Positions 16,817-24,645 of a stretch of 64,000 nt of DNA are shown in pieces. Below the pieces are notes generated by a model. That model ran no database searches, had not been told where the DNA came from, and saw only the letters and a list, made by a program, of their open reading frames with translations. Made by a program: the position numbers and the translations under genes. This DNA is from Hoeflea_A sp965216535 (GTDB lineage: Bacteria; Pseudomonadota; Alphaproteobacteria; Rhizobiales; Rhizobiaceae), in NCBI GenBank assembly GCA_965216535.1, contig OZ244175.1, forward strand, positions 3,534,001 through 3,598,000, given 5' to 3'. Within the stretch, counting starts at the first letter, position 1. Each line of letters starts with the position of its first letter.

Positions 16817-18031
16817 CTATTGCCCTTCCAGTGCAACCTTTCGAGCTACATGGATAACGTAGAGCGCCATACACGCGCCAGCAATTGCCGCAGCCAACAT
16901 GAGATAAAGCAACGGGTAGGGACCCGTCTCGGGACCAAGCAGCCAACCGGACAAGATCGACAAGCCCGCACCGCCGCCGATCATGAGAGCACCGCCCAGA
17001 CCTGAGGCCGAACCGGCTAGATGCGGGCGTACGCTGACAACACCGGCGTTGGCGCTGGGCAAGGTCAGGCCATTGCCGAGGCCAAGGAATATCATAAAGC
17101 CGAAAAACGCGATCGGATGGGTCAGGCCAAGACTGAAGGCGGCAATCGCGCCGACCATTCCGAAAATGACCACGAAGTTGCCAATCAACATCATCATGTT
17201 GATTCCGACCTGTACCGCATAGCGTCCCGACAGAAAATTTCCGAGCAGGTAACCGATGGCGGTGATGCCGAAATAAACACCCAGTTCCGATGGGCTAAGG
17301 CCGAGCATATTGATCGAAACGTAAGGTGCACCGCCAAGAAAGGCGAAGAATGTCCCGGAGGTACAGGCAGCGGAAAGCGCGTAGCCCCAGAACCGCCGCG
17401 ACCTGAACAATTCCGGATAGGTCGCCAGTTGTGCCTTGAAGCTGTCGGAAGGATGATGGTTCGTTTCGCCCAAGTCGAAAAAAACGAGCGTGAAGACCAG
17501 GATTCCGAACGCCAGTGAAAGCGCAAAGGCAGACTGCCAGCCGTAGATTTCTTCCAGAAAGCCGCCCGCCATTGGCCCAACCATGGGAATCAAGGTCATA
17601 CCCATGGTGATATAACCGATCATGCTGGCCGCTTCGTTCGTGGAGACCATGTCCCGAACCGCCGCGCGTGCCAACGCGAAGCCTGCAACAACCGAGGTTT
17701 GAGCCAGCCGCGCGATGAGAAGCGTGTTGAAGTTCGGTGCGAACATGCAAACGAGCGTGGAGACAAGGAATATGGTCATGCCGGCTAGCATGATCGGCCG
17801 TCTGCCATACCGGTCGGACAAAGGGCCGACGATCAACTGCGTGAACGCGGTCGCACCCAGATAAGCGGAAACCAGCAACGCCGCGAAGCTGTAGTCGACC
17901 TGAAAATGGTCCGCGATGCCAGGCAGGGAAGGAAGAATCACGTTCATGTTGAGCGCACCGGCTCCGGTAACGACGACGAGCGTGCCGATATGAGGCGGCG
18001 TCGTTCGATCCAGAAACCGTGCTTTTTCCAT
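16817..18031 (-). CDS. MFS transporter, Bcr/CflA drug-efflux type
   Basis: A 404-residue major facilitator protein with twelve hydrophobic segments. The loop 2-3 signature GPLSDRYGRRP and the drug-antiporter type motif around LARAAVRDMVS place it in the Bcr/CflA (DHA1) branch, mostly exporters of drugs or small metabolites. Start ATG 18031 has GAGGGGA about 9 bases upstream; a longer frame to 18124 adds an unrelated basic N-terminus. It is 10 bases upstream of fdhD and so is probably cotranscribed with the Mo cofactor genes, although a direct link is not known to me. Confidence 0.9.
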   Translation of the reverse strand: MEKARFLDRTTPPHIGTLVVVTGAGALNMNVILPSLPGIADHFQVDYSFAALLVSAYLGATAFTQLIVGPLSDRYGRRPIMLAGMTIFLVSTLVCMFAPNFNTLLIARLAQTSVVAGFALARAAVRDMVSTNEAASMIGYITMGMTLIPMVGPMAGGFLEEIYGWQSAFALSLAFGILVFTLVFFDLGETNHHPSDSFKAQLATYPELFRSRRFWGYALSAACTSGTFFAFLGGAPYVSINMLGLSPSELGVYFGITAIGYLLGNFLSGRYAVQVGINMMMLIGNFVVIFGMVGAIAAFSLGLTHPIAFFGFMIFLGLGNGLTLPSANAGVVSVRPHLAGSASGLGGALMIGGGAGLSILSGWLLGPETGPYPLLYLMLAAAIAGACMALYVIHVARKVALEGQ

Positions 18032-18137
18032 GCCAATGGCTCCCCTCGGCCGGCTGCCAGATTCAGTTGGAAGTCGGGAGATTTGCAGAAGGAAACGTCG
18101 GATCGGACGACCCAGCGCGGGCAACGCAGAATTGCAA

Positions 18138-19010
18138 CTAGCGAGTTCTCGCCACCCTGTGTTCGCGGTATAGCGTATAAAGACCGGTTACAACAACTAC
18201 AGTGCTGCCGAGAATGGTCGCTGCGTCCGGAATTTCAGCGAAAAAGACTGCACCCAGAAGAATTGACCAGAGCAGGGCGGTGTACCGAAACGGGGCGACG
18301 AAGGCGATGTCACCCTCTCGCATGGAGAGGACGAGGAACTGATAGCCTACCAGGATGAAGACTGACGCCGCGAAAATCTGGATCCAGTGCAGGAATGTGA
18401 CCGGTGCAAATGAGCCGTCGACAATCCACATGCCGAGGCCAGTCAACGTAACGGCGATTGACGTAATTGCCGACAGAAAGAGGGATGGCACATCCTCATC
18501 CGTGACCCTTGTAGCGAGATCTCGCACGGCGGCGCAGATCACCGCGCAGGCGACCAGCAGTGAAAAGGGCGAGTAACCGGATGCGCCAGGCTGAATGATG
18601 ATCAATACGCCGATGAACCCAACCATGATCGCCAGCCATCGGCGCCAGCCGACGGTTTCGCCCAGAAACAGAGATGCACCCAGCGTCACCGTCAGTGGCA
18701 ACGCCTGCAGAATGGCCGAAGCACTGGCCAATTGAATATGCACCAGGGCGGTCAGGAAAAATATCGTGCCCAGTGCCTCGCAAATTGTCCTCAGCGCCGG
18801 CATCGGCTTCAACGCTGTCTGCAGGGGACGCATACTGTCGCTTCGGTAAGCGATGAATGTAATCAGGGCCGTAGCGACAATGCCGCGAAGAAAGATGGCC
18901 TGCCCCATTCTCATGTCTTCGGCAAGCGCCTTCATGAACACGTCATTGAACACGTAGCCTGCCATCGACAAAGACATGAAGAGGGCTGCGCGGAAGTTGG
19001 CTGAGGACAC
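18138..19010 (-). CDS. DMT (EamA) family transporter
   Basis: A 290-residue membrane protein with ten hydrophobic helices arranged as two EamA repeats (about 10-140 and 150-285). Sequences such as GQAIFLRGIVATALI and LQALPLTVTLGASLFLGE in repeat one and FAPFRYT-like VAPFRYTALLWS with EIPD in repeat two are typical of DMT exporters of metabolites. The start is a GTG at 19010. It sits between moaA (47 bases upstream) and the MFS gene (106 bases downstream) on the same strand. Substrate unknown. Confidence 0.9.
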   Translation of the reverse strand: MSSANFRAALFMSLSMAGYVFNDVFMKALAEDMRMGQAIFLRGIVATALITFIAYRSDSMRPLQTALKPMPALRTICEALGTIFFLTALVHIQLASASAILQALPLTVTLGASLFLGETVGWRRWLAIMVGFIGVLIIIQPGASGYSPFSLLVACAVICAAVRDLATRVTDEDVPSLFLSAITSIAVTLTGLGMWIVDGSFAPVTFLHWIQIFAASVFILVGYQFLVLSMREGDIAFVAPFRYTALLWSILLGAVFFAEIPDAATILGSTVVVVTGLYTLYREHRVARTR

Positions 19011-19057
19011 GTTACGGCAGCCGCTGACTGCGGCGCATCAACCCACACCGCATCGAA

Positions 19058-20086
19058 TTAACCGCCGGTGACGCTCATATGGCGTGATACCGCGGGGCGG
19101 TTGTTGCGACGGTCGATGATGAAGTCGTGTCCCTTGGGCTTGCGCAGTATGGCAGCATCGATAGCTTGCCCCAGCAGTTCGTTGCCCTCAGATGCCCGCA
19201 AGGGAGCGCGCAAATCCGCTGCATCGTCCTGACCCAGGCACATGTAGAGCGTGCCTGTACAGGTCAGGCGAACGCGGTTGCAGCTTTCGCAGAAATTGTG
19301 AGTCATCGGCGTGATGAAGCCAAGACGACCGCCCGTTTCGGCAATCTCCGTGTAACGGGCCGGTCCGCCGGTCTTGTAGGGGATGTCGCGGATATCGAAT
19401 TGTTTCGACAACTCGGAGCGCACCAGTGAAAGCGGCAGATACTGGTCCGTCCGGTCCTCGTCGATTTCACCCATCGGCATGGTTTCGATAATGGTCATGT
19501 CCATGCCGGCACCGTGAGCCCAACGGATGAGGTCCGGAATTTCCGTGTCGTTGAAGCCTTTCAATGCAACCGTGTTGATCTTTACCTTGAGCCCTGCGGA
19601 GCGGGCAGCGTCGATGCCCTCCAGAACGCGATCCAGGTTGCCCCATCGGGTAATCTTTCGAAACTTGTCCGCATCCAAAGTGTCAAGCGAGACGTTGATG
19701 CGGCGGACACCGTTGGCAGCCAGATCCGCTGCCATGCGGGGAAGTTGCGACCCGTTGGTCGTCAGAGACAACTCGTCGAGCCCGTTGCCGATGTGCCGCG
19801 AAATGCCTGATATGAAATGCATGATGTTCTTGCGGACCAGCGGCTCGCCACCCGTCAGTCGCAGGCGACGGACACCCTTCTCGATGAAGACTGTGCAAAG
19901 ACGATCGAGTTCCTCAAGCGTCAACAAGTCCTTCTTGGGCAGAAAAGTCATATTCTCCGCCATGCAGTACGTGCAGCGGAAATCGCAACGATCGGTCACG
20001 GAGACGCGCAAATAGGAGATCGCCCGGCCAAAGGGGTCGATCATCGGTGCCCCGTCCGTTCCGGAAATCGTGCTTTTGGTATCCAT
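19058..20086 (-). CDS. moaA: GTP 3',8-cyclase MoaA
   Basis: A 342-residue radical SAM enzyme for the first step of molybdenum cofactor synthesis, converting GTP to 3',8-cyclo-GTP with MoaC downstream. The SAM cluster motif is CDFRCTYC (Cys34, Cys38, Cys41), the SAM-binding segment is LTGGEPL, the second cluster uses the FCESCNR cysteines plus one about 13 residues on, and the C-terminus ends in the conserved Gly-Gly tail (SVTGG). Start ATG 20086 has AAGGGG a few bases upstream. moaC, moaD, moaE and moaB are not in the window. It heads the collinear run that ends at moeA. Confidence 0.96.
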   Translation of the reverse strand: MDTKSTISGTDGAPMIDPFGRAISYLRVSVTDRCDFRCTYCMAENMTFLPKKDLLTLEELDRLCTVFIEKGVRRLRLTGGEPLVRKNIMHFISGISRHIGNGLDELSLTTNGSQLPRMAADLAANGVRRINVSLDTLDADKFRKITRWGNLDRVLEGIDAARSAGLKVKINTVALKGFNDTEIPDLIRWAHGAGMDMTIIETMPMGEIDEDRTDQYLPLSLVRSELSKQFDIRDIPYKTGGPARYTEIAETGGRLGFITPMTHNFCESCNRVRLTCTGTLYMCLGQDDAADLRAPLRASEGNELLGQAIDAAILRKPKGHDFIIDRRNNRPAVSRHMSVTGG

Positions 20087-20298
20087 CTTATCCCCTTGCA
20101 AAGGCTGGTTTATTGCCTGCCTTCAACCAGAAACGTCATCGCTGTGGACGAGAGCTTAGATATGTTGCGCGCATGGTTATAGTCGTCAAGGCCTCGACAG
20201 GCGAGAAAAATCCTGATGGCCTGACGCGATATTGTGGCGCGGTTTGGCTATGATTTGGGTTGTTGTTCGGACCAGGCGGGTAGGAAGTGGAGGCAGCT

Positions 20299-21032
20299 TT
20301 GGCGGACTACGATCACCATGGCGACATCTACGCACGATGGAGCGAAAAGACCGGGCCCTATTCAGTCCTGGAGTGGCACGAGTATTTGAGGGTGCTGGGG
20401 TCGGTTTTGGAATGCGACATCCTGGACGTTGCTTGCGGAGACGGCCGACTGTCCCGATGCCTCATGGAACTGGGAGCGCGATCCGTTCTTGGCGTGGACC
20501 TGTCCGGCAAGATGATCGAAGCCGCGCGAGAGAAAAATCGGCCGGGGGCCACCCTCATTTTGATGCGCTGCGCTTCGAAGAGGTGGACGCGCGCGACCAA
20601 GATTTTGTTCTCGATAAGCCGGTCGACATGGTCACGGCCATGTATCTGTTTCACTACGCGCGCAGTCGCAACGAGCTGTTCCGGATGTGCCAATTCATTG
20701 GCCGCAACCTGAAGAGCGGCGGGCGGTTCGTGACCTACACGATCAATCCGGATTACGACTTCACACGGCAGTCTCCTGAAATGGAAACGGCGTTCGGGTT
20801 TGCCTACAGGATCATCAAACCACCGCAATACCGGCTCGTTATCGGCGATTTCGAAGTGCCTATTTGGCAATGGAGCAGGGCGGATCATTTGACAGGGCTG
20901 GAAAAAGCCGGATTTGTCGATGTGCAGTGGCATCCGCTGGATTTGCCTGAAAATAGGGAGGATTTGAAACACTCCCTCTCGTGGTATCTGGAAAATCCCA
21001 GTTGCATCGTATTAAGTGCCGTCAAAGCCTGA
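20299..21032 (+). pseudogene. class I SAM-dependent methyltransferase, split by a frameshift
   Basis: A methyltransferase-like gene whose two halves lie in different frames. The first half has the SAM-binding motif DVACGDGRLSRCLMELGA and VLGVDLSGKMIEAA; the second half continues with RFEEVDARD, the VDMVTAMYLFHYA segment and a normal C-terminus ending IVLSAVKA. The switch is a loss of one base (or gain of two) between about 20530 and 20552, where an A5 run (20533-20537) and a G5 run (20544-20548) occur. Restoring one base, for example in the A run, gives one continuous frame of about 245 residues. It may be a sequencing error, a recent mutation, or less likely a programmed -1 shift. The start is probably TTG 20299, with GGAGG at 20289-20293. 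Confidence 0.7.
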
Positions 21033-21051
21033 AGACGTTTGACACGAGGCA

Positions 21052-21432
21052 ATGATTTTAATGACAGCTCGGCCAACAGAACTGCGGGTATCGAAGGACC
21101 GAAGAACACTGACGGTTCGCTTCGAAGACGGGCAAGACTTCGCATTGCCAGCTGAGGCATTGCGGGTGATGTCGCCATCTGCCGAGGTCCAGGGACATTC
21201 CGCGGAACAACGCGTGACCGTGCCCGGAAAGCGTGACGTCCAGATTTCCGGGATGGACCCGGTGGGCAACTACGCCGTCAAGATCACCTTCGACGACGGG
21301 CACAATACCGGGATTTTCTCCTGGGTCTATTTTCGTGAAATGGGGTCCGAATTCGATAGTCGCTGGCAGAGCTATCTGGCCGAACTTGAGGCAAAGGGAA
21401 TGAGTAGAGACAAGGCTGAGAGTCCGCGCTGA
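21052..21432 (+). CDS. DUF971 domain-containing protein
   Basis: A 126-residue protein consisting of one DUF971 domain, related to the N-terminal zinc-binding domain of gamma-butyrobetaine hydroxylase-like proteins. Family segments are LRVSKDRRTLTVRFEDG, LPAEALRV with a PSAEVQGH segment, NYAVKITFDDGHNTGIFSW and YFREMG. Function is not established; in other bacteria such genes lie near Mrp/ApbC iron-sulfur scaffolds. It follows the methyltransferase by 19 bases. Two in-frame ATGs (21052 and 21061) are possible; GAGG at 21046-21049 sits between optimal distances. Confidence 0.85.
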   Translation: MILMTARPTELRVSKDRRTLTVRFEDGQDFALPAEALRVMSPSAEVQGHSAEQRVTVPGKRDVQISGMDPVGNYAVKITFDDGHNTGIFSWVYFREMGSEFDSRWQSYLAELEAKGMSRDKAESPR

Positions 21433-21448
21433 TTGATCCGATCAGCGC
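21426..21448. terminator. hairpin between convergent DUF971 and marR genes
   Basis: GCGCTGAT at 21426-21433 and ATCAGCGC at 21441-21448 form a perfect 8-base-pair stem with a 7-base loop, spanning the stops of both convergent genes. No T-run follows on either strand. It is a plausible shared terminator. Confidence 0.4.
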
Positions 21449-21909
21449 CCGGATGCCTCGAACTCCTCCATTCGCGAGATCATCCGCTTCATGACGTCAC
21501 CGACGTGATTGCATTCGTCTTCGCTGGTGGTCGACATGGAATACTCGATCAGTTCCAGTTCGATGGCCAGTGCCTTGCGCGTCAATTCGCGGCCCTTTTC
21601 AGTCAGGTGAAGGCGCAGGATTCTCTTGTCTCTTTCATCCGGCCTTCTTTCGATCAAACCCCGTTTCTCGATCTGCGGTAGGAGCATGCTGATGTTGGAT
21701 CGTCCGACGAGCAGCTTGCGTGCAAGGTCCTGCTGAGAAATTCCCTCAAACCGATAAAGGTTCGCCAATATGTCAAGGTGCGGGACCTTAATGTCCAGCG
21801 ATGTCAAGGCCTTGGCGAGTTTTTGGTGGATGATCTGACTGGCTTTTGCCACAGCGATCCAGTTTCTGAATCGGGGATTGTCCCACGGGAGGCCTTGATC
21901 TTTGTTCAT
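21442..21909 (-). CDS. MarR family transcriptional regulator
   Basis: A 155-residue MarR-type repressor with the winged helix in the middle (ISQQDLARKLLVGRSNISMLL recognition region; RRPDERDKRILRLHLTEKGRE wing) flanked by dimerisation helices. It is divergent from an alpha/beta hydrolase gene with only 48 bases between starts, and that space holds a 16-base palindrome with a TTG-TA-CAA core, the usual form of a MarR operator. The likely role is control of itself and the hydrolase in response to a small, perhaps aromatic or lipophilic, ligand. Confidence 0.92.
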   Translation of the reverse strand: MNKDQGLPWDNPRFRNWIAVAKASQIIHQKLAKALTSLDIKVPHLDILANLYRFEGISQQDLARKLLVGRSNISMLLPQIEKRGLIERRPDERDKRILRLHLTEKGRELTRKALAIELELIEYSMSTTSEDECNHVGDVMKRMISRMEEFEASGR

Positions 21910-21937
21910 AGTTGTACAATTATGTTCATGGTTGAAC
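21908..21937. promoter_or_regulatory. putative MarR operators in the divergent marR/hydrolase intergenic region
   Basis: An imperfect 16-base palindrome at 21908-21923 has the core TTGTACAA (21912-21919) and outer ATA/TAT arms. A second inverted repeat, GTTCA-TGGT-TGAAC, lies at 21924-21937. The hexamer GTTCAT also occurs at both 21904 and 21924. TACAAT within the palindrome could serve as a -10 element for the hydrolase. The arrangement fits autorepression by the adjacent MarR. Confidence 0.6.
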
Positions 21938-21957
21938 TTATTTATCGGAACCCGACT

Positions 21958-22911
21958 ATGCCATCAATACAGCAAAAGGTCATCCGTCTGGGGTTTGGGC
22001 TCACAGAACGATTTTCACCCGGTCTTGCGGGACGGTTGGCGTTTCGTCTTTTTTGTCGGACCCCTTCATCCCGGCCCGCCAGCGAAAAGGCGCGCCGGGC
22101 GCTGGCCGACGCTGCGCCGGTCATGGCTCGCGCTGAACACGTGCCGTTGGCAACATCTTCCGGCACCGTTGCCTGTTATCGGTTCGCACCGATTGCCGGT
22201 GAGCCGTCGGAAACCGTCTTTGTTGTCCATGGCTGGGGCTCGCGGACCGAGCACCTGCTCCCGATCATCGAAGCTCTCAGGGCTGCCGGTCGGGCGGTCG
22301 TTGCGATCGACCTTCCGGGACACGGCGCTTCGTCAGGCCGCAAGCTGAATATGGCGATCGCGGTTGAGGCGGTGGACGCGGCCTGGCGGCAATTCGGCCC
22401 CTTCGCGACGATGATCGGACATTCGTTCGGCGGGGCGGTGATCGTCAATGCGGCGGCCGGGTCGGTTGCCCACGTGCCGGCGCGCAAGCCGGATCGGCTG
22501 CTGACTATCTCAGCGCCCAATTCCTTGCCCGATTTCTTCAATCAATTTGCCGACTGGATCGGCTTGTCGGGTGGGGGACGCAATGTGCTCTTCTCCGAGG
22601 TTGGTCGGGTGACGGGCCGCCCGCTTTCTGATTTCGTCAGTGCTCGGCAGATTTCCGAAATCGGGGTGCCGACCCTGGTGATCCACGCCCATGACGACAA
22701 GGAGGTGCCGGTCGACAATGCCTATCGTCTTGTTGGTGCAGGACCGCATGTGCAGGTTTTCTGGGCCGACGGATATGGCCATCGTCGCATCCTCGCGGGG
22801 CGTGATGTCGCCCAGGTGGTCGTCGACTTCGCCGACCAACAAACTGGCACGGATACAAGGCCAGGAACTGAAGCCTTTGCGCCCAAAGCAGATACCGTTA
22901 CACATTCCTGA
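21958..22911 (+). CDS. alpha/beta hydrolase
   Basis: A 317-residue alpha/beta-hydrolase. The HG oxyanion segment VVHGWGSRTEHL, nucleophile elbow GHSFGGA, acid in IHAHDDKEVP and the final histidine in GYGHRRI make a complete triad. A short hydrophobic N-terminus (KVIRLGFGLTERFSPGLAGR) precedes the fold and may associate with the membrane. The start at ATG 21958 is chosen because GGAA lies at normal distance and the region upstream is occupied by operator-like repeats; ATGs at 21922 and 21928 are alternatives. Divergent from marR, which probably controls it. Substrate unknown. Confidence 0.88.
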   Translation: MPSIQQKVIRLGFGLTERFSPGLAGRLAFRLFCRTPSSRPASEKARRALADAAPVMARAEHVPLATSSGTVACYRFAPIAGEPSETVFVVHGWGSRTEHLLPIIEALRAAGRAVVAIDLPGHGASSGRKLNMAIAVEAVDAAWRQFGPFATMIGHSFGGAVIVNAAAGSVAHVPARKPDRLLTISAPNSLPDFFNQFADWIGLSGGGRNVLFSEVGRVTGRPLSDFVSARQISEIGVPTLVIHAHDDKEVPVDNAYRLVGAGPHVQVFWADGYGHRRILAGRDVAQVVVDFADQQTGTDTRPGTEAFAPKADTVTHS

Positions 22912-22967
22912 CATACAGGCGGGCGATTCCAGCGTCGGAATCGATTTCCTTGTCAGGAGAATTACCG

Positions 22968-23579
22968 ATGAGCATCGTTGCAACCGTGGAGGAACTGGAA
23001 CGTCTGTATGGTGTTCCAGGGCAAACGTCGCTGGTCAAGGTCGCCACGTCGATGACCGATCAATACGCGCGTATCCTGAAGGCATCGCCCTTTTGCGGCC
23101 TTGCCACGGTTGGCCCAGAAGGCCTCGACTGCACCCCGCGCGGGGACGAGCGCGGCTTCGTGCGTATTCACGATGAAAAGACACTGATGCTGCCTGACCG
23201 CCGCGGCAACAACCGGATCGATTCTCTGCGCAATGTCGTGCGTGATCCCCGGGTCGCTTTGATGTTCCTGGTGCCGGGATCAGGCAATGCGCTGCGAATC
23301 AATGGCAAAGCCCATATTGATGTCGATCCCGCTTTGCTGGAGAGCTTTGCCGTCAAGGGAAGGGCGCCGCGCAGCGTTCTGGTCATCACAATTCACGAAA
23401 TCTATTTCCAGTGTGCGCGGGCCATTATCAGGGCGCGCCTTTGGGATCCGGACATGCAGATTGAACCGTCAACGCTGCCGACGCCGGGAGACATCCTGGC
23501 CTCGATGAGTGAAGGGGAGGTCGGTGGCCAAACCTATGACGACGAATGGCACGGCCGCGCTCAAAAGACCATGTGGTAG
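22968..23579 (+). CDS. pyridoxamine 5'-phosphate oxidase-like flavin-binding protein
   Basis: A 203-residue protein with the split-barrel fold of FMN-dependent PNPOx-like enzymes. Segments include SPFCGLATVGPEGLDCTPRG, LMLPDRRGNNRIDSLRN (FMN phosphate contact) and VALMFLVPGSGNALRINGKA. It is of the longer MSMEG_1061-type subfamily rather than true PdxH, so a general oxidoreductase role is more likely than vitamin B6 synthesis. Start ATG 22968 follows AGGAGA at 22955-22960. It lies 56 bases after the hydrolase stop and may be in the same unit. Confidence 0.86.
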   Translation: MSIVATVEELERLYGVPGQTSLVKVATSMTDQYARILKASPFCGLATVGPEGLDCTPRGDERGFVRIHDEKTLMLPDRRGNNRIDSLRNVVRDPRVALMFLVPGSGNALRINGKAHIDVDPALLESFAVKGRAPRSVLVITIHEIYFQCARAIIRARLWDPDMQIEPSTLPTPGDILASMSEGEVGGQTYDDEWHGRAQKTMW

Positions 23580-23583
23580 CCGG

Positions 23584-24645
23584 TCAGACGCGCCACTCGA
23601 TCCAGCGGCCGTGGAAATCGACTCGCGCCAGCTCTGTGCGTGCGCCTCCGGGCCAACTTTCCAGGTGCAGGGCGGCTCCCGGGCGACCGCCATCATCCTC
23701 CATTGTCACCAGAAAGACCGGAGCTTTCTCGGTAGCCCGGGCGCCGGCCGCTTCGATGTGAGCTCGACCCGCTCGCTTGGCCGCATCCGGAAGGTATTGC
23801 CAGGCGATCGTGTGATAGACCACGTGGGCTTGACCCGGCGTCATCGATCGCAGGCGCAGATCGAGCCAGTCGACGGCGTCGGCCTTGTCGACCTGCGCCG
23901 GCGATTGAACGGCCAAATCTATGGCGGCCCGCATTCGATCCAGGCGCTCCGTCTGGTCGGCCCAGACATAGGAAAGCAGTCTCGTCCGGTCTTCAGTGGA
24001 TGTCAGATCGAAGGGCGAAAGGTCGCAGCCGCGGCGGTCTTCGATCGTGACATCTGCGGCTTTGGGCGTAAGTCCTCGCCATTCAGGTGCCAGGCGAACG
24101 GTCGAACCGATCGATCCACGCTGCCTGTCGCCCAGATCATGATGGAACCGGTCTAGCAGCAGATTGAGACCGGCACTGGCGCCGACCTCGGAGAGTTTCA
24201 GCGGCATTCGAGTTCGGTCGGCAATGTGCATTAGCGCTGCATAGATCGCCGTCGACCGACGGACTTCGTTGGTCTGCGGTGGATTTGAAAGACGAAAGGT
24301 CAGGAACCGGTCATGGGTGCGGATGGTGTTGCTGAGTGCAGTCAGCAACCGGCTGTCATCTTCTCCGTGGTTGGGAGGGTAGACGGCGGCAAGGTCAGCA
24401 TCGTTTCCGGCCAGGACCAGTTCGTGCAGAGCGCCGCAGAGCCGTACGGGCAGGGCATCGCCGCTCGACGTCGGGTCCTCCTGCCAAGCCATCATCTGTT
24501 TGCGGAGACCCGACGGCGGCAGCCCGTGCCGGGCAAACAGCGCGCACAGATTTGCCGTGAATGGCGACCCGAGGCTACTGCAGGATAGCTCTTGCCGCTC
24601 GAAAGCGGTGATCAGGTTGGATGACAGCGGTTGGAAATCATCCAA
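23584..24645 (-). CDS. DUF2332 family protein
   Basis: A 353-residue protein matching the DUF2332 family, whose members look like distant Rossmann-type proteins of unknown function. Recognisable segments are LKLSEVGASAGLNLLLDRF, a glycine-rich turn in the style of SAM-binding proteins, WADQTERLDRMRAA and VVYHTIAWQYLP. The start is inferred as TTG 24645, with AGGA about 8 bases upstream, overlapping the end of the fumarase gene by 8 bases; a longer frame runs inside fumarase coding sequence and is rejected. It converges on the PNPOx-like gene with only 4 bases between stops. Confidence 0.8.
   Translation of the reverse strand: MDDFQPLSSNLITAFERQELSCSSLGSPFTANLCALFARHGLPPSGLRKQMMAWQEDPTSSGDALPVRLCGALHELVLAGNDADLAAVYPPNHGEDDSRLLTALSNTIRTHDRFLTFRLSNPPQTNEVRRSTAIYAALMHIADRTRMPLKLSEVGASAGLNLLLDRFHHDLGDRQRGSIGSTVRLAPEWRGLTPKAADVTIEDRRGCDLSPFDLTSTEDRTRLLSYVWADQTERLDRMRAAIDLAVQSPAQVDKADAVDWLDLRLRSMTPGQAHVVYHTIAWQYLPDAAKRAGRAHIEAAGARATEKAPVFLVTMEDDGGRPGAALHLESWPGGARTELARVDFHGRWIEWRV

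Noticed and set aside
20533..20552. Programmed -1 ribosomal frameshift in the methyltransferase gene
   Set aside because: The A-run context (g aaa aat in frame) is not a full slippery heptamer and I see no strong downstream structure, so mutation or sequencing error is preferred.
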